Source: Terfezia claveryi (lineage: Eukaryota > Ascomycota > Pezizomycetes > Pezizales > Pezizaceae). From it: a DNA stretch of 64,000 nucleotides. The notes beneath the pieces were generated by a model. It did not search any database. It had not been told where the DNA came from and was given only the letters and a program-made list of their open reading frames with translations. Made by a program: the position numbers and the translations under genes. The first letter of the stretch is position 1. The number at the start of each line of letters is the position of its first letter. Below, piece by piece: positions 1-12,038 of the stretch. The DNA is taken from positions 124,001-188,000 of the forward strand of contig WHUX01000084.1 in the NCBI GenBank assembly GCA_015179025.1. Reading direction: 5' to 3'.

Positions 1-93
1 AGCAAGTATGAGCTGAGGAGGGGTGTTAGTGATTGAATGCCGTACATTCATTCATTCCGCTCATGCCTTGCTATTCCACATGCGGCGACCTTC

Positions 94-222
94 GGCCTGC
101 AGATCTTATGGCAAGCAACGGCCTTCTCAGGCATTGCGTGCTCTGGCCTGCAGATCATATGGCAAGCATCGGCCTTCACAGGCATTGCGTGCTTCGGCCT
201 TCACAGGCATTGCGTGCTACTC
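94..222. repeat. Minisatellite, 51-bp and 25-bp periods
   Basis: GGCCTGCAGAT units recur at 94 and 145 (51-bp period). A shorter unit, GGCCTTCACAGGCATTGCG, then recurs at about 171 and 196. The third unit lacks the GCAGATC..CAAGC half. No protein can be assigned to it. Confidence 0.75.
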
Positions 223-534
223 ATATGTCCTTCTTCTTCTTCACTTTCTTATGTACGTTCATTCATGTATATATATCTCGTTCGTTTCCTGTTGGATAGA
301 GACATAACAATCACATCACAACGCATCTCTTCGCTGCAATACAGCTCTCACTTCTTCATATCTCTACGTGACAATCTCACTTCGCTCATTCGTATTATCC
401 TTCAGTGGACATTTGGATCTCACTGCTGCACTTCCCTCCTTTATCTCTTAAAAAGGGGTCCACGGCCGTTGAACATCCATTCACGCTAGAATGGGCTGGC
501 CTTAGCATTAACGATTTTCCTACATACATGCATT

Positions 535-797
535 CCTACGGGCCTCAGTCAGGCCTCTCGGGGTCTTCTGCCATTTTGGCGGTTAATTACAGCATGGAGG
601 CCCTACTTTTCTCGCTTTATGACATTTCCTCCGCTTTCTCACACATGTATTGATCTCCATTCTGCTTTCTCCGCGCCAGACCTGGCAGATTAACTTGCCT
701 TGTCTTGAATCCATCCGGGTTTCTGGGTGGCTCTTCATGGCCCCCTTACTGGGACCGTATAAGAGTAACAAGTATTTATTAAAAAAAAAAAAAAAAG
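535..797 (+). mobile_element. LINE-tail copy 1 (5'-truncated, poly-A)
   Basis: This is a 5'-truncated copy of the dispersed LINE family. It begins near CGGGCCTCAGTCAGGCC and runs through CAGATTAACTTGCC, the two-hairpin tail and a poly-A run at about 780-796. Its body differs from most copies between the CTCAGTCAGG and CAGATTAAC blocks and matches the copy at 11468-11850, so these two form a subfamily. I could not find its target-site duplication, so the 5' limit is approximate. Confidence 0.85.
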
Positions 798-2884
798 CCT
801 CCTCTGCATTTTCCGCAAATTATACTGCTGCTCCTTCAACCCCAAGAAACAGGACCGACAGCAAACGGCAAAAGCAACACATGCACGGGAAAAGAAGGAG
901 AGGACTCTGATTTCATCCTATGTGATGCATTGGCCGGATGTTTGCAATACATATGACGTTGCCTGGCCCACTATGAATTTCACTCTAGCGACATCACATA
1001 TATATATATATATATCCCCATCGAGAGCTGAACAACGACAGAGGCCGCAAGCTGCCGCCAATTCTCCAACTACGCGGTTTACTGAGCAGATTGCGGAACC
1101 GGAGATGGTCCGAGAAGAGAAGGGAAAAGGTTAGGAGATGTGGGAAGAAGGTGGGAAACTGGATTTCCAGCCTATGTTGGCGAGATAATACAAAGGAGGA
1201 ACGCTCCAGAAGTCGGAATCGGATATAGTCAGAGGACGGAGCAAGGCTCACAGAGAAGTATGCTGCTGCGAACATACAGAAGACTCTCGATACAAGCATA
1301 TCGTTCGGACCGGGAGAAGTATGCTTGTAACCAATATATGCTTATAGCAAGAGAAAATAGGTAACTATAAAATGAAGTTAACTAGCGCTAGGAAATGTTG
1401 TGGAATAGGCTTATGAATCCAAGCAGAGCATATAAACAAGAAATATCCAAACGAGAGTAGTAGGTGTGGAGGCGGGAATGTCAAAGAGAGGAGGCACCAG
1501 AAAGTCAGTGATCCTGCGCTGAACATGCAGACGCCTGCATTGAATTTCTAGAGTCTCAATACTTTTCTCCTCACGCTGTAGAACATCTTGTAGGTCCCTG
1601 ATATTGGCTGTAGGTTCAGCTTGAAGAGAAAAGGGAAGTAATCCTTCAATATGCGCGGGCGCCACCCTGAGGTGTAACCGGTCAAGCTCCGACCATGCCT
1701 GATGCTGTTGGACAACCGAAGAATTGAAGATGAGGCCACTGTTTTCACAGTCAGTATGTATACATCATCGGATCACTCGGTCTGATACAAAACCAAGTAA
1801 GCTAATTTGACAGTGAACAGGTGACATGAAATCGAGAGTGCATCATCATTTGACATCTACGACCATAGACTGAAGAAAACGAGGCATCCCGTCCGCTCTG
1901 CCATATCTAAGCTTCAGATCGCCAGGCTAGTACTGCAGTGGGTGACCATGCAAGAAAGTCTCCCACCGCAGCACGCAATAGGAGTTTAGAATTTTTCACT
2001 TCTTCTTTCGGTAGTGTTGGATGGTTGCCTTTTTGAGAAATCACACAGGTCCTTATTTGGCCATACCTTTTTGGCATCTCCCAGTCTACCCTTTTTGTAA
2101 TTAAGCTAGTCCTATCTTGGTAGTCTTCCTCCCACACCATTTTTTAGTCTGGTTATCGTTTTTAGATCGAGACTCCCCCAGTCCCACGACGCCAACAGGT
2201 TTCAGCTGATGCGAGCCCTTGACACGCAGTGCTGCAGACAAGAATTTCGGAGTAGCCCTATGTTTGAAGTCTGACTTGGAGTCCAAATACCAGCTGTGCT
2301 GGGTAGTCAAATGTATAAATGTACGGTATTTCCCCCCTCACTGAACAGAAATTCACAACATTGCCATCATATGTACAGTGCCAACACCATAGAAGGGTCC
2401 CGAGACTTGAATTCCCCACAACGATCTTGCAACCCTCCACGACACCCACAACCAAGACGTTCAGGCCATTTTATCACGCATCAAAGAGTCCTGGGACTCA
2501 TGGGAATTCACAACAGCAAGGCGTTGGGAGAAACCCAAGAACTGGCCAGAGTGCAGTTGGACACCAATATACGACTATGAGCCACAGAACGCCAGATCCG
2601 GGACATCAATTCCAATCTCTTCAACACGAGAGCCATAGCCGGATGTGTCCTAAGCCGGTCAACCCACCCACTCTCCACAAAAGTATCCAACCTCCAGCTC
2701 CTCTCTACTCAACACCACCCCAATAGTACGTAGACTGGATAGTGGCCCCACTAGGACCTCAAATTTCCACCAATCCCTAGGATATGATAAGACGAAACCA
2801 GACGCCTTTCCTCTCCAAGTCCTACTCCTATACCTTTATATTATCTCCTCCATGACTTTTTTCCAAGAGTCGTCATATTGTAAA

Positions 2885-2885
<1 letters not shown>
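798..2885. other. No supported gene
   Basis: This stretch holds a short (TA)n tract near 998-1014 and no convincing gene. The A/C-rich open frames at 2296-2726 lack splice context, domain motifs or a consistent frame. They may be remnants of something coding, but I cannot assign them. Confidence 0.5.
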
Positions 2886-2916
<31 letters not shown>

Positions 2917-3125
2917 ATACTTGATACCGTAATCCTATGCGGCCCCGCCAGGGGGCCATGAGGAGCCACCCGGAAACCCGGGTGGATTCAAAGGTGAGGC
3001 AAGTTAATCTGCCAGACCCACGCGAATAAATACAAATACAGAGAGACGAGGCCCCATGCTGTCATTAACGGACTAGCCGATGACCCGGGGGCCTGACTGA
3101 GCCTCGACCTCTGACTGGACTAAAT
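2886..3125 (-). mobile_element. LINE-tail copy 2 (minus strand)
   Basis: The poly-T run at 2886-2915 marks the 3' end of a minus-strand copy. It carries the family hairpin tail, GGCAAGTTAATCTGCC, GAGGCCCCATGCTGTCATTAAC and CTGACTGAGCC. The similarity to the copies at 5216 and 54336 may extend to about 3170 (AACTCGTGAAAA). The duplication is not certain. Confidence 0.85.
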
Positions 3126-4023
3126 GAACTGTGAAAAATGTAATGAAACTCTCGTGAACTCATACAAAGGGAACTCGTGAAAAATATTGTGAGATCTTGA
3201 ACCGGTGACTATTGCAATGACTTGCAAACACTCGTTTTGTACTTGCAACTCGGTTGTTTTGAACCAGGCAGGGTCAGCACTATCATAAGATCTGATCAAT
3301 CGTCAGCTTCCTGGCAGCTGGAGGGTGATCTGACATGCCTCTCCGGCCTTTATAATCAATTCATATTGCACTGGAGAGGAAACATTGTTGTAGCCAGAAA
3401 TTTGAATATCAAACATAGGTATGCCAAGCCATTGTACAAATCAGTAAGTGAAGCAAATCCATCTATAAATATACATATCTTGTAACTGCTCATATTCACT
3501 TCCCCAACCCCCACAAAAGAAAACCTTTGAGGTTTTATGGCTCATTTTGTGAAATTTCCCCCAATCTCTTTTCTCTAAATACTCATTACTTCTATTCCGT
3601 GATTGAACAGGGTGCTGTGCTTGAAAAAAGCGAATTTCTCCTGGTTCAGCGGAAAGCGAATAAGCCTGGTGCGAGGCTAGTATATTCGGGCATATGGATA
3701 GAGTCAAGTATATATATGCCTTGCCCGGAAATTCAAATAAGAAATTCCTGCGGAGGCCAGACCATGGGTTGTCCTCCCCGGGAATGCGATAACCAAATGT
3801 AGTAATTTAGTGAGGGTACCGAAATAGTAATGAGTATTTAAAAATCAAAAAATCAAAAATGGAAGATGAAATACATGAGTGCTAACGAACATGAATTGTA
3901 CTAAATAATAAAATATCACCATGCTTATCAGTACGGACGAACATGAATGGTACATAGTAATGAAATATCACCATGATCCTTAAGGTCTGCATCCAAGTGT
4001 TGCATAGATTCCTCCACCTCCGT

Positions 4024-4108
4024 TTCCAAGTCTTCTTCCAGTTCCACTTCCAAGTCCGCTTTCAAGTCCGCTTCCAAGTCTTCTTCCAAGTCTTCTTCCA
4101 AGTCTGCT
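4024..4108. repeat. 12-bp minisatellite
   Basis: About seven units resembling TCCAAGTCTTCT are in tandem. On the minus strand they would read as Glu/Asp-Leu repeats in a short open frame (3928-4122), but nothing else suggests that this is expressed. Confidence 0.7.
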
Positions 4109-4552
4109 TTGCGACTGAGCATCTTGGCCGACAGGAGTATTCAAGCAGCTATGTGATGGATGGCAGCGGCTGCTACAATACAAATCGGATTTAATACGAC
4201 TGCATCGTCGGGTTTGGCAATTCCCCTTGCACTTGCAGGAATTCTGTCATAACTGTAACTCCAGGTGGAAAATTAAATGTACGGCGAGTGTGATATAATG
4301 CTGCGCAATATCAGGCCATGCACACTCAGAAGTAAAAATATTAAATCCCTTTAGAATTCGAATATTAGGTGTATCTAATGGGTCTGGAATGCATAGTAGC
4401 TCACGAGTAGGATAGTGTCGATCCAATAAGCCATATGTTGTTAATAAGGCATTGCGGTTAGGACTTTGAACACGTCGGAGTAGGTCTTCACAGTTTTATC
4501 AAGATTGTGGAGCTACTCTATCAGACTCCGAGTCTTCACAGTCCAGTGGATC

Positions 4553-4701
4553 TTTTTTCTTTTTTCTACAAAAAATTACTCATTACTCCTATTCGGACCC
4601 AGTAAGGGAACCATTTTTTTTTTTTTTTTTAGATACTTAGTACTCCTATGCAGCCAGTAAGGGAACCATGAGGAGCTACCCGGAAACCCGGGTGGATTTA
4701 G
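4553..4701 (-). mobile_element. Old LINE-tail copy, split by a second insertion
   Basis: The tail begins at 4574 (ATTACTCATTACTCC) after a T-rich run. It is interrupted at 4615-4653 and resumes at 4670 with GAGGAGCTACCCGGAAACC. Removing the 39-bp insert and one copy of the 16-bp duplication restores a normal family tail. Confidence 0.85.
4615..4653 (-). mobile_element. 39-bp ultra-short LINE insertion nested in another copy
   Basis: The insert is about 16 T followed by 23 nt of the family 3' end. It is flanked by perfect 16-bp direct repeats CCAGTAAGGGAACCAT at 4599-4614 and 4654-4669. The target is the apical part of the tail hairpin of an older copy. It is the shortest 5'-truncated copy in the window. 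Confidence 0.88.
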
Positions 4702-5215
4702 AACAACACAGTCCGGTAGAGGTTGTGAAGCTTCTCTACCAGACTCTCCATTTTCGACTGGTGAGCCTACCATAACTGGCCCCCGGCATATGTATCTCGT
4801 GGCAAGCCTACCTTAACTGGCCAGAGTCCACAACCCTACTTTAACTGGCCTATATACGTATATCCACCGGTGAGTCTACCTTAACTGCCCACCATACTTG
4901 TATTGGGCCAATTCCTAGAGGGGAAGTCCCATGCAGGAATACCAATTCCTGGGTGGGATGTCCTGCCCGGGAACTGTCCCATTCACGAATCAGCCGATTC
5001 CCGGGCTGGACAGAACAGTGCAAGCCAGAATATTCGCAACCCTCAGTGAGGATTAAATTCATTCTGCAGTCAGCACACACCATACGCACGCATTCACCGT
5101 TGCACGGATTTCAGAAGCGCTCCCTCCGACTTTCGACATTCGGATCGGTGGGAAAGTCGAGCCCGGGCAGGAGAGCTGTAAGCGGCCTTCGGGACTAGTC
5201 CAGATGCTCACCGAG

Positions 5216-5868
5216 TTTTTTTTTTCTTTTTTATACTTATGACTCCTATGCGGCCCCTTTAGGGGGGCCATGAGGAGCCACCCAGAAACCCGGGTGGATT
5301 CAAGGGTAAGGCAAGTTAATCTGCCAGAACCACGCAAGCGAAGTACAAATATGGTGGGATATGAGGCCCCATGCTGTCATTAACGGACGAGCCGATGACC
5401 CGCAGGCCTTACTGGGCCTTCCTTCCTGGACTAAAGGACTGTGAAAATAGAAGATAAGAACTGAAGTAAATAACTATCGTGACTGAATGAAAGGGACTAA
5501 ACTGACAATTACAAAAGGAACTCGTGAGATAATGAACTGGAAAGACCAACAGAACAGCGGAAAGAGATCGTCTGATCCGGTGTAAGCTCCCTACGTAAGC
5601 TCCCTCCTTTCTCCATACTGACTTGTCGAGCTCCTCCCAGCTCTGTCTTTCTCCGAATAGAAACCCTCCGGGGGTGGTTGAAGCGGGGGCAACTGAACGT
5701 TATGTAGTCTCCGCTTTCCGAGGGGTGGCCGCATGCGCATTCTGCTGAGTCTGCTTTGCCGATGTGGTGTAGCCAGCTCTTCTGGGGGCCTCTGTTGGTG
5801 CGCAACCACGTGTACGCGCCCTCTCGGCGTTCACGTGGTTGCGCACCAACAGAGGCCCCCAAGGAGTA
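5216..5868 (-). mobile_element. 5'-truncated LINE with C-terminal coding remnant
   Basis: This minus-strand copy has a poly-A tail (T-run at 5216-5232), the family tail, a longer 3' UTR to 5508 and a remnant of the second ORF upstream. It shows that the dispersed tails derive from an autonomous Tad-like LINE. The 5' end (5784-5860) is a 29-bp perfect inverted repeat separated by 19 bp. Such a 5' inversion is expected from twin priming during target-primed reverse transcription. Confidence 0.85.
5509..5820 (-). pseudogene. LINE ORF2 C-terminal fragment (post-RNase H Cys/His region)
   Basis: The reading frame contains LRTNRGPQKSWLHHIGKAD followed by ECACGHPSESGDYITFSCP. The CxC..H..C arrangement is what follows the RT/RNase H region in fungal Tad-type LINEs. 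The family member would supply reverse transcriptase in the nucleus for its own and related RNAs. Only about 100 C-terminal residues remain, so this copy is dead. The stop at 5509 is followed by the 3' UTR shared with the short copies. Residues upstream of the inverted repeat at 5784-5860 are not native coding sequence. The family assignment is by motif recognition only. Confidence 0.8.
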
Positions 5869-6956
5869 GTACCTGCGAACCAGTATCTGTACCAGGCCTG
5901 TATAGTACATACCTATATAGTACATTCTACTTCAGCGTGTAATCCTGCAGCTTGATCGGTATCACGAGTTTCGTAGATTGTGTCTGCAGGGATGTTTGAT
6001 CGAACAAAATTGGGGGCAAGCTCAGGATGTTCGGCGGCGCTATGGTTTGGTAGGATTGCCTCCTGCTATGGTCATTTTCTACTACGCGGATCCAAATTTG
6101 CCTTGTGTGACAGCATCATGCGGAGAGGATTGCTCTGGACAGCCGACCTGGTTAGAACCAGGTCCTCAACTGGTGAATCTATCAAAGGTCAGTCTTTGAA
6201 CGCCAGAGTGATCTCGGGTGGAGTAACTTGTCGTGCTGATAAGTAGTTTACGTTCGATGGACAGAACTTCAGCTCTTGCTGTGTATTCCATTGTCTTGAA
6301 ATCAATCAACCAAGGTACCACGCATGTCCACCTAACTATACGAGTGATAACCACAAGTACGAAGAGCTACGCAGCACATCAAATGCACCTCCTGGTCCAT
6401 GAAGTTACGTATGAGACAAATGTTGCTGGGATAAGATATACCTGGCAGACAAGATAAAAACGGGGAAAGTTCCCAACTATAGGATACAGAGGCACCTCAG
6501 CCAGTCGAAAGCTATATATTCCAGGCTTGTGAAGGCACCCCTGCTCGATCGTATGACCAAGTTACACACCGATTATACTATACATTTTCCACCTTACAAT
6601 CTAGAGTTGCACGCTCAATGGTAACGACTATCCAACTGAATTTGAATCAAATCAAATCAAATCAAATAAATGAACCAGACTATGATACATGCTCTTTCAT
6701 ACGTGAGTCAACTCTTAAGGATTATCTAGGCTTGCCCATCATATATTAATATTACTACTAGTATATAACTGTTTCGGACGATTCAGAAGACCTCATACCA
6801 AAAGAAATCCCGACGAGAAAAACGCCGCCAAATGTATGCGTGTACATGCAAGCCTTCACCCATTTCCCATGTCCCGTTCTCAAGCCATCAATATTAATAT
6901 CCAATCAAATTCCCTTCCCCATTCCCCCTTCCCCCTACCCCATGAGCCTGGTGCAC
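5869..6956. other. No supported gene; short (AATCA)n tract
   Basis: I see no coding signal. A pentanucleotide (AATCA)n tract lies at 6645-6669. Confidence 0.5.
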
Positions 6957-7592
6957 CTATAACCTGCAGTCACTAACGCTGACATCTACCCCCCTCCATA
7001 TCCCAGATCCACCGCATCTCCTGCATGGCTCTTGCACCATGATGCAATTGTATTTGCCTGTGCGTTTCTGCAAGCACCCCGGCTGGAATCTCTGGAATTT
7101 TTTGTAGCAACAATTTCCACAGGAAAACTGGAACCTCACACCGCACCGCCGATCTGTTGTCCAGTTTTCGACAATCTCGCATACCGGGAGGCCACTGGGT
7201 TCTTTGCTCGGGCAGCTTTGTGAGTGCTGGGGAGCTCGCAGAAGTCGTGCGAGAGTATCATAATCAATTTCATCATCCTGCTTGTAATTATGCTCGTCTA
7301 TTTTCGAATACCCAGATATACCCTCGGCAGCCAGTTGTATCGGTGGAAATTTATCCGCATGACATAAGGGTAATTCGATAAAATTGGGCTGCTTTTCGAG
7401 GTGGGAAGACCTTGGTCCTTCATGTTCTTCTTCAGTCAGCCCGTCGTCGTCAAAAAAAATACTTGGGATTTTCACCAAATTGACAACTGTCGGTTCTATT
7501 TTCGGCAAACCACGGAACAGTTGGCTCCGGCGAATCGTGTGCATGAGCCTCGTCATATTGTGCACATGGGTTGACCTTAAAGACCAAATCAT
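6957..7592 (-). CDS. Hypothetical Cys-rich protein, 211 residues
   Basis: An uninterrupted frame starts at a true ATG (7592-7590). It is plausible as a gene because it is the longest open frame in the first 16 kb and has a structured C-terminal half. The N-terminal ~100 residues are acidic and polar. The C-terminal ~70 residues hold a cysteine cluster: CGVRFQFSCGNCC, then CLQK, NC, and CRRCGGSG, the last resembling a single CxxCxGxG unit. These could bind zinc, but I do not recognise the family. The start is unsure: a GTAAGC..TTTAAG segment just upstream (7577-7605 region) could be an intron joining to an earlier exon. No operon-like context is expected in a fungus. It could also be a chance ORF. 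Confidence 0.4.
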   Translation of the reverse strand: MIWSLRSTHVHNMTRLMHTIRRSQLFRGLPKIEPTVVNLVKIPSIFFDDDGLTEEEHEGPRSSHLEKQPNFIELPLCHADKFPPIQLAAEGISGYSKIDEHNYKQDDEIDYDTLARLLRAPQHSQSCPSKEPSGLPVCEIVENWTTDRRCGVRFQFSCGNCCYKKFQRFQPGCLQKRTGKYNCIMVQEPCRRCGGSGIWRGVDVSVSDCRL

Positions 7593-8669
7593 GGCAAGAA
7601 AAGCTTACACGCACATACTGGCACATGATGGGCACTACAGTTGAAAAAGTTCAGAAAAGAAACTCTAATGTTACCAAGAGGGAATTATGTGCTGGGTGAT
7701 GCCAACTTACAATGGAACGCAATGCAACGGCCTAAAGGAGACGGAAGGGAATATTGTGGATTCACGCCTTGCCTTGGCGACCTGGAGCCCTGTCTGGTGT
7801 AAAGGGTGAACGTTTCACTTCTGTTGCTGGCGGCCGGTGTAAGCTTAAAAGACTGAGTATATTGTTCAAAAGGGAGCACTGGACTGTTTCTTCTTTTTGT
7901 GAGATTTCCGGATTGAGGTTGGAATTGATCAAGCTTTTTATACAGAATTCCGAATGAACTGTGTCCCACGGCTACACATCGCCTCCTGGCGTGGGGACTT
8001 TTGATAAGCTAACCTTAGGAGTGAACGTTTGTTCCCGTCTGTCGATCTGGATGCACACCTGCTATGTTGATGGCTTGTCCGTTACGCATTGTAACACTAC
8101 GGAAACAAGTCAGGCATCAAGAAGTTTGAAAATCAAAGAGCAGACCAGATTATATAACTGGAAATCTACCTGTCATTATACTCAATACCCCTAATTTGAA
8201 GGCCAGGAAAGTGCTAATCACCTATCAAAGTGGCACTGAAAATACCGGAAACATTTAATTCTTGGGCTCGCCCAATAAGACTCTCGATGGTTTTATTTCT
8301 ATTGATTGCTTAAGTTGAGACTCATGTGGCTCAATTTTTCAAAACCCGGTTGACATTTAGATGAAAGTTTGCATAAAACGGCGACATGCTGGGGCAGGCA
8401 GCTATCCGATTTTGATACTGGCACCTACAACCAGTGCCTCGACATGAAATCCACCCCCAAATGCTATAGTATAAAGCAGACGCAGAGTGTGGCCAGCTTC
8501 TCAAACGATATCAGGACACACCAGGCTATAGCGGCTCCCGGATGCTCTAGGACATAAAACATTTTGACCTCAAATATTAGTGAGAAAATCTTACAGATCG
8601 CCATCCTTCGACTTGAAAAGCGTTTTGAGAAACACGGCTGGGGCAGAAGATTACAAGGCGGGCGGGTAC
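7593..8669. other. No supported gene
   Basis: I see no coding or repeat signal that I can defend here. Confidence 0.45.
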
Positions 8670-8685
8670 CCACTGAAGGTCCATT

Positions 8686-8801
8686 TTTTTTTTTTTTTTT
8701 TAAAAATACTAGTTACTCCTATGCGGCCCCTTCAGGGGGGCCATGAGGAGCCACCCAGAAGCCCGGGTGGATTCAAGGGTAAGGCACGTTAATCTGCCAG
8801 A
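8686..8801 (-). mobile_element. LINE-tail copy with perfect 16-bp duplication
   Basis: A 116-bp minus-strand insert consists of a T-run, the two-hairpin tail and CAAGGGTAAGGCACGTTAATCTGCC. It is flanked by perfect direct repeats CCACTGAAGGTCCATT at 8670-8685 and 8802-8817. This is a textbook target-primed insertion and fixes both ends of this copy. Confidence 0.93.
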
Positions 8802-8817
8802 CCACTGAAGGTCCATT

Positions 8818-11280
8818 CACCACACAGCCCTGCGAACTAATAATGACAGCTTTTCCAACTGTTCAAACAACAGCTGGAACTTGCTTTTGCCCTCAAACCG
8901 GTTCACATCTTGTCACGCACGCCTTACACATTTTCTTGCATCCTGGCATCTACCTGTTTGGGCAACATCGATAGAGGTACCCGTATTTCTGCGAAATTAT
9001 GCAGAAAACTGCTCCTTACCAGTCAAAGTCACATAGAGCACGCTGCAAACTCGCAGATAGTGTGTGCGTCACTTTGTACAACGTACCAGATTTCTTACAG
9101 CGCACATGGACAATTGTCCATATTGTAGTCCTGACTCTGGCAAATTATATCCTATTAGCTGCTGGCTTGTCTGCTGGCTGGCTGGAGGTCCTGTTCGTTT
9201 TGCGTACATAGCTATATAAACTAAAGTTAATATTTCTAACTGCTCAAACAGCACCCTCCATCAAGTCTTCATTTCCTACATACCCCACCCAAGGTCAGTG
9301 TTGGCATCTAGCAACTCGCCAGCTCGTCTATTGCCACCAGTATTCAAAACCAGCTCGAGCCTCGGTTAGCCACTGGCCTGCGATTGAAATAGACGGGGAC
9401 TGGCATGCATTACGCAATCGCAAAAGATGCCTGGACGCCAGCACCCTTCTCGAGTACTCGCGTGTTAATGCTCCTCTCAGCCCTATGTAGGCGTACGCAT
9501 GAGACCAGCTTCATGGCCGATTACCCTCTTGTCGTTTGGCATCCACTACATACAATGCTACTCCCCAGCCGGTGCTCATTCCTGATAAGGAAGGTCAACG
9601 CGGCGGCTCTTTGCCTGCATAAAAGGAGCTCAAACAACAATATACGTTTGTCCATATTCCGGCTGAGACAAGCCAGGAAAAGTTCTGAAGAACCCCTCCC
9701 TTATAATCATTCTGTGGTGGATGGTGGCCCCTGGCAGATCAAACTGCCCTCGCAGTTCTCGATGATAGGTATGTTGTATACGTATCTACGTCCGCAAGCT
9801 CCCGGGTACCTACCACGCTGCACATGCACATGCAGGGTGGCCCAATTTTAAAGCTCTGCTCTATATTTTCTCAACCAAGCCGATCAGTTCGAAGGCGTAC
9901 TGAACCGTAGGGCTCAAGGTGTACATACATCTGCCAATACCTCCCCTGATCTTCTTGTGCCTTTCTCCTAGGCGGCACATACTCATGTTTGCAAATATTG
10001 CTGACTCAATCGTTATGAATTCGGGCAATGGCCCACTATAGCGACTGCTTAGTGCACTAGTGCACTCCCAATTGTTTCTGATCACCTGAGACGTCACCAT
10101 GAATGATACAGTACTACTCGGCAGCGAGCGCATGCCCAGATGGCTGTATACACCTGCTCAGAGGAATGCGAACTTATTGGCTGTGCATGCATGCATGAAG
10201 CTAAGAAGCTTATTTTATATATATACTATAATGTACGCTAATATAATACAGAGACGCGCGCGCTGCCATGGAGCACTCTCCTTTTCACGGTATTGAAATG
10301 TTTTACGTTGCATTTACATTACCCAGGATCCAAAATCTAATTTATTTTTATTAAAAACATGGTAACCATGAGAGCCCACCATGGAAGGTTTCGCTCCCTC
10401 TTTGTTGCAGTTGTTACACTCCGTGGGCATGCACATACCTCTATAATGTTATATTGCAGATCCGCAGATCCATTAACCGTGAACTTGGTTCGTGGTAGAT
10501 CTTTCATATATATGCATAATCCGTAGAGAATTGGGTCCACAACTATCGCTTTGTATGAAGAACAACGTCACAAGGAAATAATGGGCTGGATGAAAATCAC
10601 CTTATCCCCAAAAAGAGAAACCTACACCTAAGGGAGAGGTAATTACAAGAACATGGAGGAGTTGCAATCGCATGGGCACAGATATACTCAATCCTGCAGC
10701 TCTTATGACGCCTGAAAGCTCTGATATATCGACCCACGTCTTGCCTGCTGCGTTTCGTAGTAGCTCCATACCAACCTAGCTAGAGAGCATACTGAGGTCG
10801 TAGAGGTCAAGGCTTGTTTCGATGCGAAGCTATCGACACATCAAGACTGCAATTTTCTTCAGCGATGACAGGTAAGTGGGTTGATCCATTCATCAGCTGA
10901 CACCTGCGTCTCTTGTCAACAACGAAAAATCTAGTGGGGGCACCAGACTAAAAATTTCTTCACTGTGAATCATCCATATTCCTGTACAGCTTGCTAAAAT
11001 TAACGTCTTCCCGCTAATCATTGCTGTAGATAACGACTGAGATTCTATATACCCAAAGGGGGCTAGGCTGCAGATCTTGTTTGCACTTGGTGGTCCCCTC
11101 TGAAAGTACTGATAAGATACTTTACAGTCGATTCCAAATCTATAGCGATGTCGATAACACCTCTTGAGCTGCCGGTGCTGTACGTCCACTCGCCATGTGT
11201 TCATATACACGTACGACTTTGCTGGTCCGACTTTGCATCAATGAGATGACATGTTTTCTATATTAAGTACAAACATAGCA
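8818..11280. other. No supported gene
   Basis: Several short frames exist on both strands, but none has splice signals, motifs or repeats that support it. A (TA)-rich patch lies near 10214-10226. Confidence 0.45.
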
Positions 11281-11382
11281 TTTTTTTTTTTTTTTTTTTT
11301 TGAACTCTGTACTCGTGTGCGCAACCTTAGGGGTCGCATGTCGAGCCACCCGGAAGCCCAGGTGGATTCAAGGGTCTGCCCG
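11281..11382 (-). mobile_element. Degenerate LINE-tail copy
   Basis: A T-run at 11281-11302 is followed by a divergent tail (CTCGTGTGCGCAACC...GGTCGCATG) and a recognisable second hairpin, CCACCCGGAAGCCCAGGTGG. It is older than its neighbours, with mutations in both stems. Confidence 0.75.
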
Positions 11383-11467
11383 CCCTGAGCTACTTAAACT
11401 ACGTACAATGTACAATGCACGGAGTGAAAAATAGTTCAATAAATAACCAACATTGAAAACTCCCTCA

Positions 11468-11850
11468 ACTTACGAATTCCTTTCACACATGTATCCAGCA
11501 TTCTGTTTTGAGTCCATTCTGTTGCTTTCCTTTACGTCTTTACACATTTTGTCCCTCCTTTACACATGTTCGGGTACGGGCCTCAGTCAGGCCTCTCGGG
11601 GTCATCTGCAATCGTGGCGGTTAATGAAAGCATGGAGGCTCTATACTTCTCGCTTTATGATATTTCCTCCCCTTTCCCACACATGTATTTACCTCCACTC
11701 TGCTTTCTGCGCGCCGGACCTGGCGGATTAACTTGCCTTGTCCTGAATCCACCCGGGTTTCCGGGTGGCTCTCCATGGTCCCCTTACTGGGACCGAATAA
11801 GAGTAACAAGTATTTAAAAAAAAAAATTAAAAAAGAAAAAAAAAAGAAAA
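11468..11850 (+). mobile_element. LINE-tail copy, 383 bp, with duplication
   Basis: The copy is flanked by GAAAACTCCCTCA (11455-11467) and GAAAACTCTCTCA (11851-11863), with one C/T difference. It contains GGGCCTCAGTCAGGCCTC, CAGATTAACTTGCC, both hairpins and an A-rich tail. It shares its body with copy 1 at 535-797. Confidence 0.9.
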
Positions 11851-11920
11851 GAAAACTCTCTCAGGGTCCAGCAGAAACATAGCAGTTGCGTTGGGAGTCA
11901 CTGTTATACCGACTAACGGC

Positions 11921-12038
11921 TAGGCCTGGGCACGAGCCGAGCCGACTCGAGCCCGGTAGGGAAAAAGGCTCGAGCCCCAAAATAAAAGCTAGAGAAAACC
12001 CGTCCGGCTCGGCTCGAGCCGGCTCGTGTTCAGGCCTA
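11921..12038. mobile_element. hAT-type MITE, 118 bp
   Basis: The ends are TAGGCCTGGGCACGAGCC and, in inverse, TAGGCCTGAACACGAGCC (16 of 18 match). Both sides carry the 8-bp direct repeat CTAACGGC (11913-11920 and 12039-12046). An 8-bp duplication together with a TAGGCCTGGGC-like terminus is the hAT signature. The interior is too short to code. The two terminal mismatches are G/A or C/T changes. Confidence 0.88.

Noticed and set aside
9405..9851. 148-residue plus-strand open frame
   Set aside because: No motif, promoter or splice context, and random-looking composition.
10893..11210. 105-residue minus-strand open frame
   Set aside because: No supporting signal; likely chance.
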